Positions 11,208 to 21,606 of a DNA stretch of 64,000 bases are shown in pieces. The stretch covers positions 62,001 to 126,000 of the forward strand of contig JAQFVV010012545.1 of the NCBI GenBank assembly GCA_028023455.1. The letters run 5' to 3'. The notes below the pieces were generated by a model, which saw only the letters and a list, made by a program, of their open reading frames with translations, searched no databases and was not told where the DNA came from. The stretch is from Epiperipatus broadwayi (lineage: Eukaryota; Onychophora; Udeonychophora; Euonychophora; Peripatidae). The position numbers and the translations under genes were made by a program. How positions within the stretch are numbered: position 1 is the stretch's first letter; each line of letters starts with the position of its first letter.

Positions 11208-11220
11208 TGCCATAATTCTA

Positions 11221-12507
11221 CAAAAGAGAAAATGCAATACTCTCAATGAAAAAGAGGGCCACGATTCATCAATATTTTTTTATCCATGTTTTTATTTATT
11301 TATCGGAATTTAGAAGAATTAATAATACAAATTATTTTTCAGTTTTAGATAATTTTCACTTCTATAAATCAATGATGCTTAAATTTTTATTATATTATGT
11401 ATTGTTATTAACAATTTAATTATATATTATGTTGTAATCATATTTCAACATTATCATTTGTGATTATTATTCTATTTTACTACAAAGATTTCTCTACTAC
11501 TACTTCACAAATATCATTTGCAATCTTTTCTCTTCATAATGATCAATAAGGTTTCTGATCTCATTAATCCACCCAAACTCAAGGTATTTCTTTTCATTTA
11601 TTAAGAATGGTTCTTTTTCTTCCTACTGACAATACTCCTTCCGATTTTTTTTTTACTTTGTATTTATCCAATCAATTAGCATTTTAATTCATTCATTTCT
11701 TTTTCCATTCGATTGGTAATCTCAACATAGTTTTATATATAAATGTGTAAACATATATTCACACATATATAACATAGATACTTTAATATTTCTAAACAAT
11801 ATTAATCCCTTCTATTTCTTAAATAAGTGATTTTAAGGATTAAGTTCACTTCAGTATTTCAAAAAATGAAAATACTATTCAATTCTCAAGAAGATATTTC
11901 CATTAAATAAATATATTAAAGGAAAGATTCTTCTTCAGCTCATTTGTGACTCTAAATTCTGAAATTCTAAAGTTGAAGAGAGCAATGGAAATTTAACAAA
12001 CAACAGCAAAATATATGAAAATCTTATCAGCTGTCAAAAAGCCATTTTAATCCTAAATTCACTGACAGTTGAAAATAAGTAGGAAGAAAAAAAAAGGCTG
12101 ACAATGATAAAACTGTTTATAGAATACATATTTTAAAGTGTTACTCGATTTTTTGAAAAATGGTATATTCAATTTCTTTCTTGTCTCTTTCTAGTGAAAC
12201 AAAATAAATAAAGTTTATAAACATTTTAAACAATTATTTGTGGTATTTTTATTTTTCTACACACACATTTAATTACTCTCATCACCATTTTTTTTCTAGA
12301 TTTCTATCGTTTTCTATGCACTATCTCCCTATCCATTCTTGACACTTATACTTTATTTTAACATCAAACTATACAATATAGAGCAAAAAATATGGGGGGG
12401 CGGCGACGTTTGTATGTCTATACTCAATAAAAAATCTTATATATATGTAAACAAAACAAAACAATGTTGGCACTCAAAGTAGGTGCGTTGTAAAATTATT
12501 GAAAACG
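11221..12507. other. A+T-rich spacer
   Basis: No gene recognised. It includes pyrimidine-rich sequence at 11460-11640 and a G run at 12394-12400 followed by CGGCGACG, unusual in this base composition. Confidence 0.45.
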
Positions 12508-12513
12508 TTTATT
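12508..12513 (-). terminator. Polyadenylation signal of the unknown minus-strand gene
   Basis: TTTATT on the plus strand is AATAAA on the minus strand, about 97 nt downstream of the stop at 12610. The spacing suits the 3' end of the gene whose last exon ends at 12610. Confidence 0.4.
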
Positions 12514-12609
12514 ATGAATAAAACAATAAATGTAATAAAAAATACATATTAAATAAAAAATATTTATATATTTTCAATGTTTCATTTTAGTTTTCCTATT
12601 TTAATTGGA

Positions 12610-12683
12610 CTATGAAGCAGATTCCTCAACCTCAACTGTAGGATTAACCTTTGTCACACATACCCACAGGACAAAGACTTCAC
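12610..12683 (-). CDS. Terminal coding exon of an unidentified gene
   Basis: The minus strand has an acceptor (TTAACTAATTATTTTTTAG) immediately before 12683. After two split nucleotides come 23 codons and a TAG stop (12610-12612). The peptide is EVFVLWVCVTKV followed by NPTVEVEESAS, with an acidic tail. I do not recognise the protein. Support comes from the acceptor, the clean frame, the AATAAA about 97 nt downstream, and a candidate upstream exon at 13333-13377 that joins in phase. It could be a chance ORF, since it is short. Confidence 0.5.
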
Positions 12684-13332
12684 CTAAAAAATAATTAGTT
12701 AATTATAAGTCACCACTCAATAGACTTGACAAAGTTTAAGTGCAGTCGTTTTTTATGATTTTCCACCTTTGTTATAGTCTCTAGTTAAGAATATCTAGAT
12801 ACCCATTTACTGTTAATTAAGAGTTAAAGGGTAACTACTATAAAGAAATATTCTATGTTTGTTTAAAACTCCAAATACTGTTATATATACATAAAACAAA
12901 GTTTAAATAGCATATAAAAGAACAAAAGCTTCTATAACACCCTTCCAAAAAGCAACAGTTATAAAGAAGGCACAACTCATCAACCTAGCCAATTTGTGGG
13001 TGCTGAATGTTTAATACTTATCTTTGGCTAAAAATAATTAGACATTCATTTATACTTCCAATTATCTAATGCCTATCTAAGTTGGCTATCTAAAATAAAA
13101 ACCCAAAACTTTTCATAGTCTTAAAAAAGTTTGCAAGCTTGATAGAAACATTAAGTTCATAACTTGCGTTTAGCATGCTAAGACAGCAATATCTATATAG
13201 TCACAAAACCTTTCGCAAAATGTTATGAGGTAAAAAATAATTAATATCATAAATTGTAGTCAGCACTTTTATATTCATCTTATTAATCCAGGTAACTTTT
13301 AATTAATAACACCTACACACCAATTTACTAAC

Positions 13333-13377
13333 CATTACTGGATGATGGTTGCCTAAGTAGGTTATAAGAACGGCTAC
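13333..13377 (-). CDS. Candidate penultimate exon of the same unidentified gene
   Basis: The minus strand shows a T-rich acceptor ending TTTTTTTTCAG at 13378-13380 and a donor GTTAGT at 13327-13332. These enclose 45 nt open in the needed phase: two nucleotides, 14 codons, one nucleotide. The peptide is SRSYNLLRQPSSSN, and the split Gly codon joins it to the next exon as SSSNGEVFVL. The phase match is encouraging, but the exon is small and unsupported by homology. Confidence 0.4.
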
Positions 13378-13575
13378 CTGAAAAAAAACAAAAAAAAAAC
13401 ATACGCCTATTTGCGATATCAAAAAAATTCCAAGATTTTAAGGTTTTAGACTGGAGACAAAAATGGTAAGTGAATTTGCTGCCATTTCAAAACTTAAGTT
13501 AAGGTGCCATAATTTAAAAGTCATTAGCTTGAATAGAACAAAAGAAGTAGAAGTAACTATTGAATGAGTAAGTGA

Positions 13576-13625
13576 TCTTCACTGATGAACATCAACATCC
13601 AGAAACTAGTCTGGGAATCTGAATG
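13576..13625 (+). ncRNA. Hammerhead-ribozyme-like core (family B relic)
   Basis: CTGATGA (13582-13588), a 13-nt interval, GAAAC (13602-13606), TA, then GTC (13609-13611) and TGGGAA: all conserved hammerhead core strings in the correct order. Helix III would be the self-complementary ACTAGT, as in hammerheads that act as dimers. Helix I is partial (CTTCA with TGGGA). The helix II interval is no longer complementary, so this copy is probably inactive. It matches the better-paired copy at 21993-22042. Confidence 0.45.
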
Positions 13626-14190
13626 ATACTATCATCATTAGTTATTATATAAATGGATTACTGCAATTAACTTTTTAATGTAAGTTAGGAACAAGGTAAT
13701 ATTTTGTTTTTACATGCACCATTCTTTTATCTATATACCTATATTACACAACTTAATAATATCAAACTAAATAAAAGATCTGCCTTATAAATTTTTACAT
13801 TTCAAACTTCAAATTTCAGATTTTATTCAACATTGTAATTAGAGCTGTTGTTCTTTTATATATGGAAAAAACAACAAACGGATTATTCTATGTAACTTTT
13901 GTAATAATATAATAATCCCAGAAATAGGTAGTCTATTTTCTATAAAATATCTTTATTTTTCTAATTGCTGAATGTTGCAGTGCTAGAACAATTAGAATAT
14001 TCTCATTTATGTTAATATTACAGTAATTGCTATCGTAGTAAACGTATGCTAATATATTAAATCTATTAAATATGACCATGCATCAATTCTTAAAATAATT
14101 TATAAATAATGAAAAACTAACAACTCAATACATTTTTTTTTTCTAATTTATCACGGCAAGTCTCTTTTATTTACATCAAAAAATTAGTAG

Positions 14191-14307
14191 ATGGCAGCAC
14201 TTCGCAGAAAATTATCTCAACTCAAAAATGAATTAGAGGAAACATTCAGAGTAAAAGGTCAGCAAAATTTACAAGCCTATTTACAGATGGCAATTTTATT
14301 AAAATGA
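14191..14307 (+). CDS. Short exon-like ORF, predicted coiled coil
   Basis: An ATG opens 38 codons rich in Leu, Gln, Glu and Lys: MAALRRKLSQLKNELEE, then TFRVKGQQNLQAYLQMAILLK and TGA. The heptad-like spacing suggests a coiled coil, and the codon composition is less A+T-biased than the surroundings. A weak acceptor-like TTAG lies just before the ATG. I do not recognise the protein; it may be an exon or a processed gene fragment, since codons after the stop (KELTG) still look protein-like. Confidence 0.3.
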   Translation: MAALRRKLSQLKNELEETFRVKGQQNLQAYLQMAILLK

Positions 14308-16441
14308 AAAGAATTGACTGGATGAGAATAAAATCAATATGGCTGTTAAATGAGCTCTTTCTTCTTTTTTTTTTTTTTGACAAAAAAGCACTTCATTAGC
14401 ACTACTTAACGAATAAGACAAGTTAAAAAAAAACTAACAACATTTATAATAAATTTCACACACACATATAACAATAATGTGACTGCAAAAAAAAAAATAT
14501 ATATATTTGTTAAGAAAATTTTCTTTCGTAAAAGCAAACAACTGTATATCCATATTACGTACGCAGCATTAAAAGTTGTATTATGAATAGTCTTTGCTAT
14601 TGAATTCACAAATATATTCAAGAACCAGAAATATCATGCAAGCGCATAATATTACATATATGAGTAAAAACTAATGGTCCAACTGAGAGTGCTCACGGGT
14701 TTTCTTTCTAGTTTATTATCTACTAACAATAGAAAGATTCTTATTTAATTAAAGCAATAATGGGATGACTAGAAAGATAGGTTAGGAATGTTATCTGAAA
14801 AAATCCTACGCTTGGTTAGAAATGAACACTTATTGACTAGATTTTCCAAGATTCACTCAATAAAATATTAGAAAGTCTTTATGGGTCTTATGGTATAGTA
14901 GTCATCTGTGTTCCAAGCATTCCTCTATTTCCATAGTTTAAATAAATACATCCCTTTAAGAAATTTTTTTTTTTTACATTTCTTTTCAAAATAACACTGC
15001 TTCTAAAAACTTCATTATCTGAATTTAATATTGACCATTATCATTTCAACATTTTTGCATATCTAATCTTACTACTCATTTTCATTTTTTCCAATGGTGT
15101 TATCATAACACAAAAATTACGTTTTTTTATTATTATTGATCAAGCATCAAATTCACAGAGAGAAAAGACCAAGCAGAGAATTTAATAAATATTTTTCTTA
15201 AATGACTCACAGAATGATTTTCTTTATTGTTGAAATATTTCCTATTCCTAACACTATGTAGATGTTAATCTATTAATTCATTCATCTGATCGTTATTATA
15301 CATATATATACATCTTCTACAGAACATTCATAAATAATTGTTATAATATAAATTTGTATAATTTTTAGATTCATAAGAACCAGTTGAAATATCAAGATGA
15401 ATAAATAATGAGCATTTCAAATTTAGTTCGATACTGTATTTAAATTGTTTAAATGATATATTTATTACTTCTGCATTTTTTTGTGAAATGATTTTTCTTC
15501 CACACTTAAAAAGTACTGTAGGACCCTTATGTTTGAGGCATTTTGTTCCTAACTTTTGCATGTGTACCATAAACTATAAGCATATATATATGTAAGATAA
15601 ACTGGAAATACATTGTTTCAAGTACTTAAGTCACCAAGTTGAGGAGCATTTAATGTTGGTTAATCATTTATGCAATGAATAAAAGAACGGAGACTAATAA
15701 ATAATCTGGATAAATAAAGATGTCAAACAATGAAATGTCTTCTATTGATATTTATCATCATCAATATATAATAATCTGCAAACCACATGACAGTTTTTTG
15801 TTTATGTAATGTTGAAGTATGTTTTATTCTAATCTCACTATATATAGTGGACTACCAATTATAGTGATCAATACATGTACTAGGCCACTATTTACATATA
15901 TTAAGTATATATATAAAAGTAAAAGTTCTATGTTTAATTTGGTATCAAGACTACTCCATCAAAATATATTTATATACACATGGTGAAACTTGAGGATTAT
16001 TAATGATGATCACCAGAATAATACAAACTTCTCTCTATAATCCTCTTTCTCCTATACTAGATGTGATTTGTATTTCCAGATAACTATGAATTGTAAAATC
16101 ACTCTTCTGGTGATTGATTTAAAGGAGACTTGTAGTGAAATCTTGCTGTAGGTTTTAAACTGACATAAACATATCAGTACAGGTACTTACTCTAATGCAA
16201 TTCTTTCTTTTTATTCATTTAACAGTCGATAGTTTCTCCTGAATACTAATTTTGATTCTTCTTGTTCATGCATGGGTTTGAATACTCATATAAGTAACTT
16301 ATATCCATTTTTTATTCATTATCCTCTAGTTTTAGAGGGTAGAATATTTGCAGAGTGTGTTACATGTTCAACAACATCAGCAAACTAAGCTCAATTTCAA
16401 GAAAGACTAGCATACTTAAGGCACAGGCAGAACTTTAAGTT
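14308..16441. other. A+T-rich spacer
   Basis: No supported gene or element; scattered T runs (14368-14379, 14965-14975) and short AT microsatellites only. Confidence 0.45.
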
Positions 16442-16603
16442 AAAACGGGTATCATATTTAGATCATGAAGACTGGTTTCAATGGAATTTTGTGAACTACT
16501 TGATTATTGGGATGATTGACACAAAATGGATATCATATTTGGATCATGAAGACTGGTTTCAATGGAGTTTTGTGAACTACTTGATTATTGGGATGATTAA
16601 CAC
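16442..16603 (+). repeat. Tandem duplication, two 81-bp units
   Basis: Copies at 16442-16522 and 16523-16603 share the unit AAAA-GG-TATCATATTT-GATCATGAAGACTGGTTTCAATGG and onward, with only about six differences. The unit is not coding in a consistent way. Confidence 0.9.
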
Positions 16604-17419
16604 TTCTAATGAGCACTGTAGCACATAATATTGATGCATCTAGCACAATAGAAGTTGGTTTTTACACATTCCCATTAACAATTAGTTTTTACATTCCAAA
16701 TATACTTAAATTTGTTTTTCTTTTAATTTCTAAGATTAATTAGAGCTAAATACCTGTTTTCAGATTTACAATTTTAAATGCACAAGCAAAAAAAAGTTTT
16801 CAAAATCTGAAATATAATAAAATCAGACAATATTTTCTATTCTCTATACTGTACTTTTTTTCTTATTAAATCTTTACATTATTTTTATAATTTGGAGTTC
16901 ACTACTATTTTATCTTTTGAAAAGCATAAAATTTAGTCAAACCTAACCCCATTCAGCAATCTGCAAATTCTAACTATCTTTATATTTTATTTTCACAAAT
17001 ACATCTTTATATAGTATGTTTATAAATTTATATTTAATTTTTTATTACATTTTGTTCATATTTACAATTATGTGCAAATCAGCTTATAATTATTATCTTT
17101 GTTTGTTCTTCCATGGGAACAATATATCATTTATCTTAACAAATGCAACTTTATTTAATTTCTCTTTTAAGATTTAATACTGTGCTATAATTGTAATATT
17201 CTTTTTCTTTTAAGTTCAAATTTCAGTTTCTTTGGAATATTTCATAGATTTAACTTATGCATTTGTGATATGAACTGATCTCATCATAATATATACATGT
17301 ATATAAAATCAATTCAAATTATAGGTTCGTACATACATATTAGACCTGTAAACATTACAAGCATAAAACCTTTGGTTGTGTTTTAATATTATATTTTTTT
17401 GCTGGTCTGGTTGAATTTT
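16604..17419. other. A+T-rich spacer
   Basis: Nothing recognised. Confidence 0.45.
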
Positions 17420-17840
17420 GGATTTGGGGCAATTTTTATTATATTAGATGTGCTACATCTTTTCACATCTGTACCAATCAGCCAATAATTTTCTGATCTT
17501 GCAGTCATCAAATAACATGTACACCCAACCTTCTGACAAACTTAAGAGATAAATATATCAAAATAGACCACATGTACAGGTTATTTTGCAACATTTTCAC
17601 AAGGTTTACAAAATTATTGGCAGATTGATACATATGCGAAAAGATATAACAGCTCTAAAACATAACATTAATTGGACCAGAGTAAACTGAAAAAGGAAAT
17701 TTTAACAATACAAAAAATATAAATTTGTACACAAATATAATAAAAATAACATATTATGATACTAAATAAAAATGGCACTTCATGACCCCCCCCCCCTCCA
17801 TGCACACGGTTGGCCAGAAATTTCCACAATTTTACTTAAA
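17420..17840 (-). repeat. Dispersed repeat (family D), minus copy
   Basis: The reverse complement of this stretch aligns with 18770-19080. Shared blocks in order are AATTTCTGGYC, CATGAAGTGCCATTTTTA, ATTTGTGKACAAATTTAT, TTAAGTTTGTCAGAAG, and GATGTGAAAAGRTGTAGCA. It also contains its own internal inverted repeat (17459-17495 with 17610-17645) and a C run at 17786-17796. The class is unknown. Confidence 0.6.
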
Positions 17841-18299
17841 ATTTTAAAAAATATTACATATATTAACTTGGGCATAATATTACAAAACAGGCACTAAAGC
17901 ATAATTATCAAAAAATAAAACTATATAAGCAAAATATATATATATATAAATACTACAACTATTCTATGCTTAAATAAGTAGTATATCAATTATAAAAATA
18001 ATAAATATATTCACTACAAAATAGACAGTAAAGCAAAAGAAAAAATACTACATTTATTCACTATGTCAGAAAAGTAAAAAATGGACAGATCACACACACA
18101 CACACAAAACAACTTACGTATCCATCGGATTTTTAAAAAATGGACAGTTAAGACACATGTTTATATGATATAATGGCTACATGGGATTTTGATCGAAAAA
18201 TGTCTTAAGTACATTTCTTTTGTTAAAAAACAAAAATATAAATTAGCAAACTTTTATCTAAACAAAAAAAAAAAATATTCAACTTTTATTAAAATGAAA
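17841..18299. other. A+T-rich spacer with microsatellites
   Basis: Holds an AT dinucleotide tract near 17935-17948 and a CA tract at 18091-18107; nothing else. Confidence 0.5.
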
Positions 18300-18439
18300 T
18301 CAATGAGGTGGACTGTTTTTTTTTTTTAATATAGTCCAGAATGCAAACAAAAGCACCATCTTTTCTGTGCAGCTATTATACTTCTTCACTTTAATACGAT
18401 CTATGGAAGGGGGGTGATTGTAAACTTTTATTAAAACAG

Positions 18440-18470
18440 AATTCTTGTCCAGGAAACCTGGACAAGAATT
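18440..18470. other. Perfect 14-bp hairpin
   Basis: AATTCTTGTCCAGG and its exact complement are separated by AAA, giving a stable stem with a 3-nt loop. It is not followed by a T run. It lies between a partial duplication (18310-18345 resembles 18665-18705: TAGTCYAGAATGCAAA), and so may be the end of a small mobile element. Confidence 0.7.
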
Positions 18471-18769
18471 AACCTGACACAAAGCACTCATTGCATAAGA
18501 CTAATTACATCCCTGTGTGAAGACTAACAAACTACTCAATATTCAATTTATCATGAACTAATGTTTTCTAACTGACTACAATGTTACTGTATTTTTATTT
18601 TCCAAGAATAAATTTCTCCTTTTAATACAAAAAAAACAAACAAACAAACAAGGAGAACATATTTTTTTAATGTAGTCTAGAATGCAAATGATAGCATCAT
18701 CTTCTTTGTGTTCATTTTGTAATTTCATGCCAGAGTTAATATACATAGTATTTTTTAATTTTAAATAAA

Positions 18770-19080
18770 ATTTGTGAATTTCTGGTCATTTTTGCGATGG
18801 CAGAATGCCGTACCTTGCGCAGGGGCAGAGAGGATGGCTTTGATGGCATGAAGTGCCATTTTTAAAAAAGCCACAACTACCTGTTTTTATTTAATAGCAT
18901 AAAAACGTTTTTATTATTTTTGTGGACAAATTTATCATTTAAGTTTGTCAGAAGTTCTGATGTTCATGCTACTTGATGAGATCACAGGGGTTTATTTGAC
19001 AGGATCGCAAGTTTAGAAATTTATGGACGGAATAAGATGGATGTGAAAAGGTGTAGCAGTTCTAATAATACATTAAGTAC
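18770..19080 (+). repeat. Dispersed repeat (family D), plus copy
   Basis: This is the partner of 17420-17840 in the opposite orientation, with about 900 bp between the pair. It has a G+C-richer core (18800-18850, GATGGCAGAATGCCG to GATGGC) missing from the other copy. No coding potential is seen. Confidence 0.6.
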
Positions 19081-20820
19081 CATTCATTTTCTTACTGATA
19101 TACACTTTAATTAAATTTAATCTTTTAGGAGATCTTTTACCAACACTCCTATATATCTTGTTTGATCTTTTACTTTCCAGATGTAACAATAGAAAAAAAA
19201 AATTCTATATTTATCATTCAGTTTTTTATAAATTTTGTTAAAAATATAAATTCAAAAAATGAAATTAATGTGAAAATAAAATATTAATTTTGCAAATAAA
19301 AAAGAACTAATAAATAGAAGTAAACAAAAATACATAATCAAAACAAAAAAATCTGTATACATAAGACAAATTTTTCTAAAGCATAAATTCAAATAGTAAA
19401 AACATTTTTTGAAATATTAAAATTTTTAATAGCTGGTGTGTTCTGTACCAACACAAATACATTTTCAATTGACAAAATTTCTGCTAAAAAATTAATATAT
19501 TCAAATAAAATTAAATGTTACATACTCTTAATAAGAAACAAATATTTAATAAATATACACACAAAAAAATAATAAATAGATAAATTAATTTTTCTTTTTC
19601 ATAATAGAAACAAAAGCCATATACAGAAATGTTCTTTTGTTTCTGCACAGAAAAATTGTTGATTCTCTCTAATCTCTTTTTTTGAATCACTAATAGCACT
19701 ACATTCAGAAAGTTTAATTAGAACTAAAATTTTATTGTTGGTAATTGCTAAGCCTTTGTTTCATTAAAATTTATAGTATCAACTGATTGAAATGGATTCT
19801 TGCTACTAGGTCAATTACACTCACTTGCAGTATTAAAAAAGACTTGCATGCATCCTCAATAGAAATGTATTTTAATAAGATTATGACTCTTAAATATTCA
19901 TATTTTAGTTTATGAACAATTAACTTAAGACATCTGAAAAATGCAAATGCTTTGAGTTAACCAGTCATCTCATGTTCCAATGTTAATGTTTCACTTATAT
20001 CTAATTACCAATTCAAAATAAGTTTCACTTTTTAAAGCCTTTCAGTTTGTAAACATCATTGTAATTATATAGTACAGATATCTTAACAAGTTGATACATA
20101 CCTATGATACAAAAGAATTTAAAAATTATACATATTAAGATAGCAACAGAAATAATTAACAAAAATAAAATTATATAGCTATGAAAAGGCAGTAGTTTAA
20201 TAAATTAAGAGTACATTTGTGTAAATATGTTCATTTGATCATTTTTTCTTTAAAAAAAATACCATCTTCTTCACTCTTCTTGTTCTAAACACTAATAATA
20301 GTGAAATGCATAACTAAATGTCATTAAATTTGTAAATTTCTCACACACATGCTTGTAGAATTAACAGGAGCCATTTTCTTGTAAATTAAAATTTCATTTA
20401 AAATAACTCCAAAGTACTCAATCAATAGTGGTAGTAATTTTGTGAAGCCTAAAAAAGCCATGACATGCTTCATTTTTAAGTTCATTCTAATTTCTAAATC
20501 TATACAATCTTTATCTATTTTCTGTAAAATAATTATTATGACACTCTTTTTAGAAAATAATTTGCTAAAATTTTTGTAACAATTCAATAATTTCTGATGC
20601 AATGAATTATTGTCTGCTTAACATGATTTTAAACCTCCATTCACTAATTTAATGTTTTTTCATCATTCACTGAATTTCAGGTACAGTTTGAGAATCCCAA
20701 ATATTTCTTTCTTTTTTCCTTCCAAAACTAAACCGATTATTTTAATACTTTCACATAAATGTGACACTCCAAATATTTTTTTAGGATCATTTAAATTAAA
20801 TTTTAGTTTTTACTTCATAA
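19081..20820. other. A+T-rich spacer
   Basis: Nothing supported. Some 3'-proximal motifs of family E may be present around 19480-19560 (ATATTCAAATAAAA, TTAAATGTTACATACT resembling 6750-6790). Confidence 0.4.
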
Positions 20821-21006
20821 TGTAAACTGGAGAATGATCGCAAAGATGTCAAGAAAATGGCAGTTGATACTGGAAACGAAATACGACAAATGTATAATTT
20901 TATCATTGGATCTTTTGCATTTCATTACCCTTCAATTTTCATCACAAAAAGAATAAACATGGATAGTAACTTTTTTTCTTTTGAGAGACAGGCTATGCAT
21001 ACATAA
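20821..21006 (+). CDS. Exon-like open frame, unidentified
   Basis: A frame without ATG is open for 61 codons, beginning CKLENDRKDVKKMAVDTGNE and then IRQMYNFIIGSFAFHYPS. The first half has a balanced, protein-like composition that is unusual here. Acceptor-like TTTTTTTAG occurs upstream (about 20775-20783), but in-frame stops separate it from the start of the frame. I do not recognise the sequence, and chance cannot be excluded. Confidence 0.25.
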   Translation, partial: CKLENDRKDVKKMAVDTGNEIRQMYNFIIGSFAFHYPSIFITKRINMDSNFFSFERQAMHT

Positions 21007-21296
21007 ATATGCTCTCTCAACTTATAATTATCACAATAACTGCAGTATTAATTTTGGGCTAATTATATTGTTTTTTTTTTAAATATACATATAATTTTTA
21101 ATTATTTTAGAAGTATTTATTTACATGTTAAGACATCTGCACAGATTTATATATATAATAAAGATCAGCTCTTGTTTATTAAATATTGTATAAGGTAAAG
21201 AATTAAAAGATTTTTTAGTTATTACTAACATTCCTAGAAAAGAAAAATAGGTTTCCATAATTAATAAACAAGTAAGTGTCCTAAAATGTATTCAAA

Positions 21297-21606
21297 TAGT
21301 TCAGGTTATGCACTAACAAGTTCTCATTACAATGAAGCAATAGAGAATATTTATATGGATATACAAAAAAATGTCAGAACAAGCAACATTTTCAAATTGT
21401 CATGGGGGACTTTAATGCTAGAATTGGTAAACAATTGAAAGATAAAAATGCTGTGGGTAAATTTGGTTATGGTAATAGAAATAAAAGAGGAAATAGAAAA
21501 AAAAATATTTATATTATGCATTATTTCTTTGAGAAAAATGCTAAATGAAAATGGAAATATCCAAATGAAAGTACAGCAGAATTTGATTATATTTTGACTG
21601 CTATGA
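21297..21606 (+). mobile_element. RTE LINE endonuclease fragment
   Basis: This fragment is collinear with 49575-49915 of the fuller RTE copy. Pieces in different frames read GDFNARIGKQLKDKN (the endonuclease GDFN motif with catalytic Asp and Asn), KFGYGNRNKRG, FEKNAK and STAEFDYILT. Frameshifts and stops are frequent. It ends abruptly where the hammerhead-bearing repeat at 21607 starts, suggesting that one inserted into the other. Confidence 0.75.

Larger units (their letters stand above)
8158..11220 (-). mobile_element. 5'-truncated LINE with 13-bp TSD, more G+C-rich than surroundings
   Basis: Exact 13-bp repeats TGCCATAATTCTA at 8158-8170 and 11208-11220 bound a minus-strand LINE of about 3.04 kb (8171-11207). 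The 5' end falls inside an APE-type endonuclease, whose C-terminal part (SAELHYGIEARLQ, then SDHFAI with the catalytic SDH) follows at once. Next come a linker, the reverse transcriptase, and a C-terminal domain with a CCHC knuckle. The 3' end has AATAAA on the minus strand (near 8186) and an A-rich tail next to the TSD. The base composition is visibly richer in G+C than the flanks, so the copy may be comparatively recent. Confidence 0.9.
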
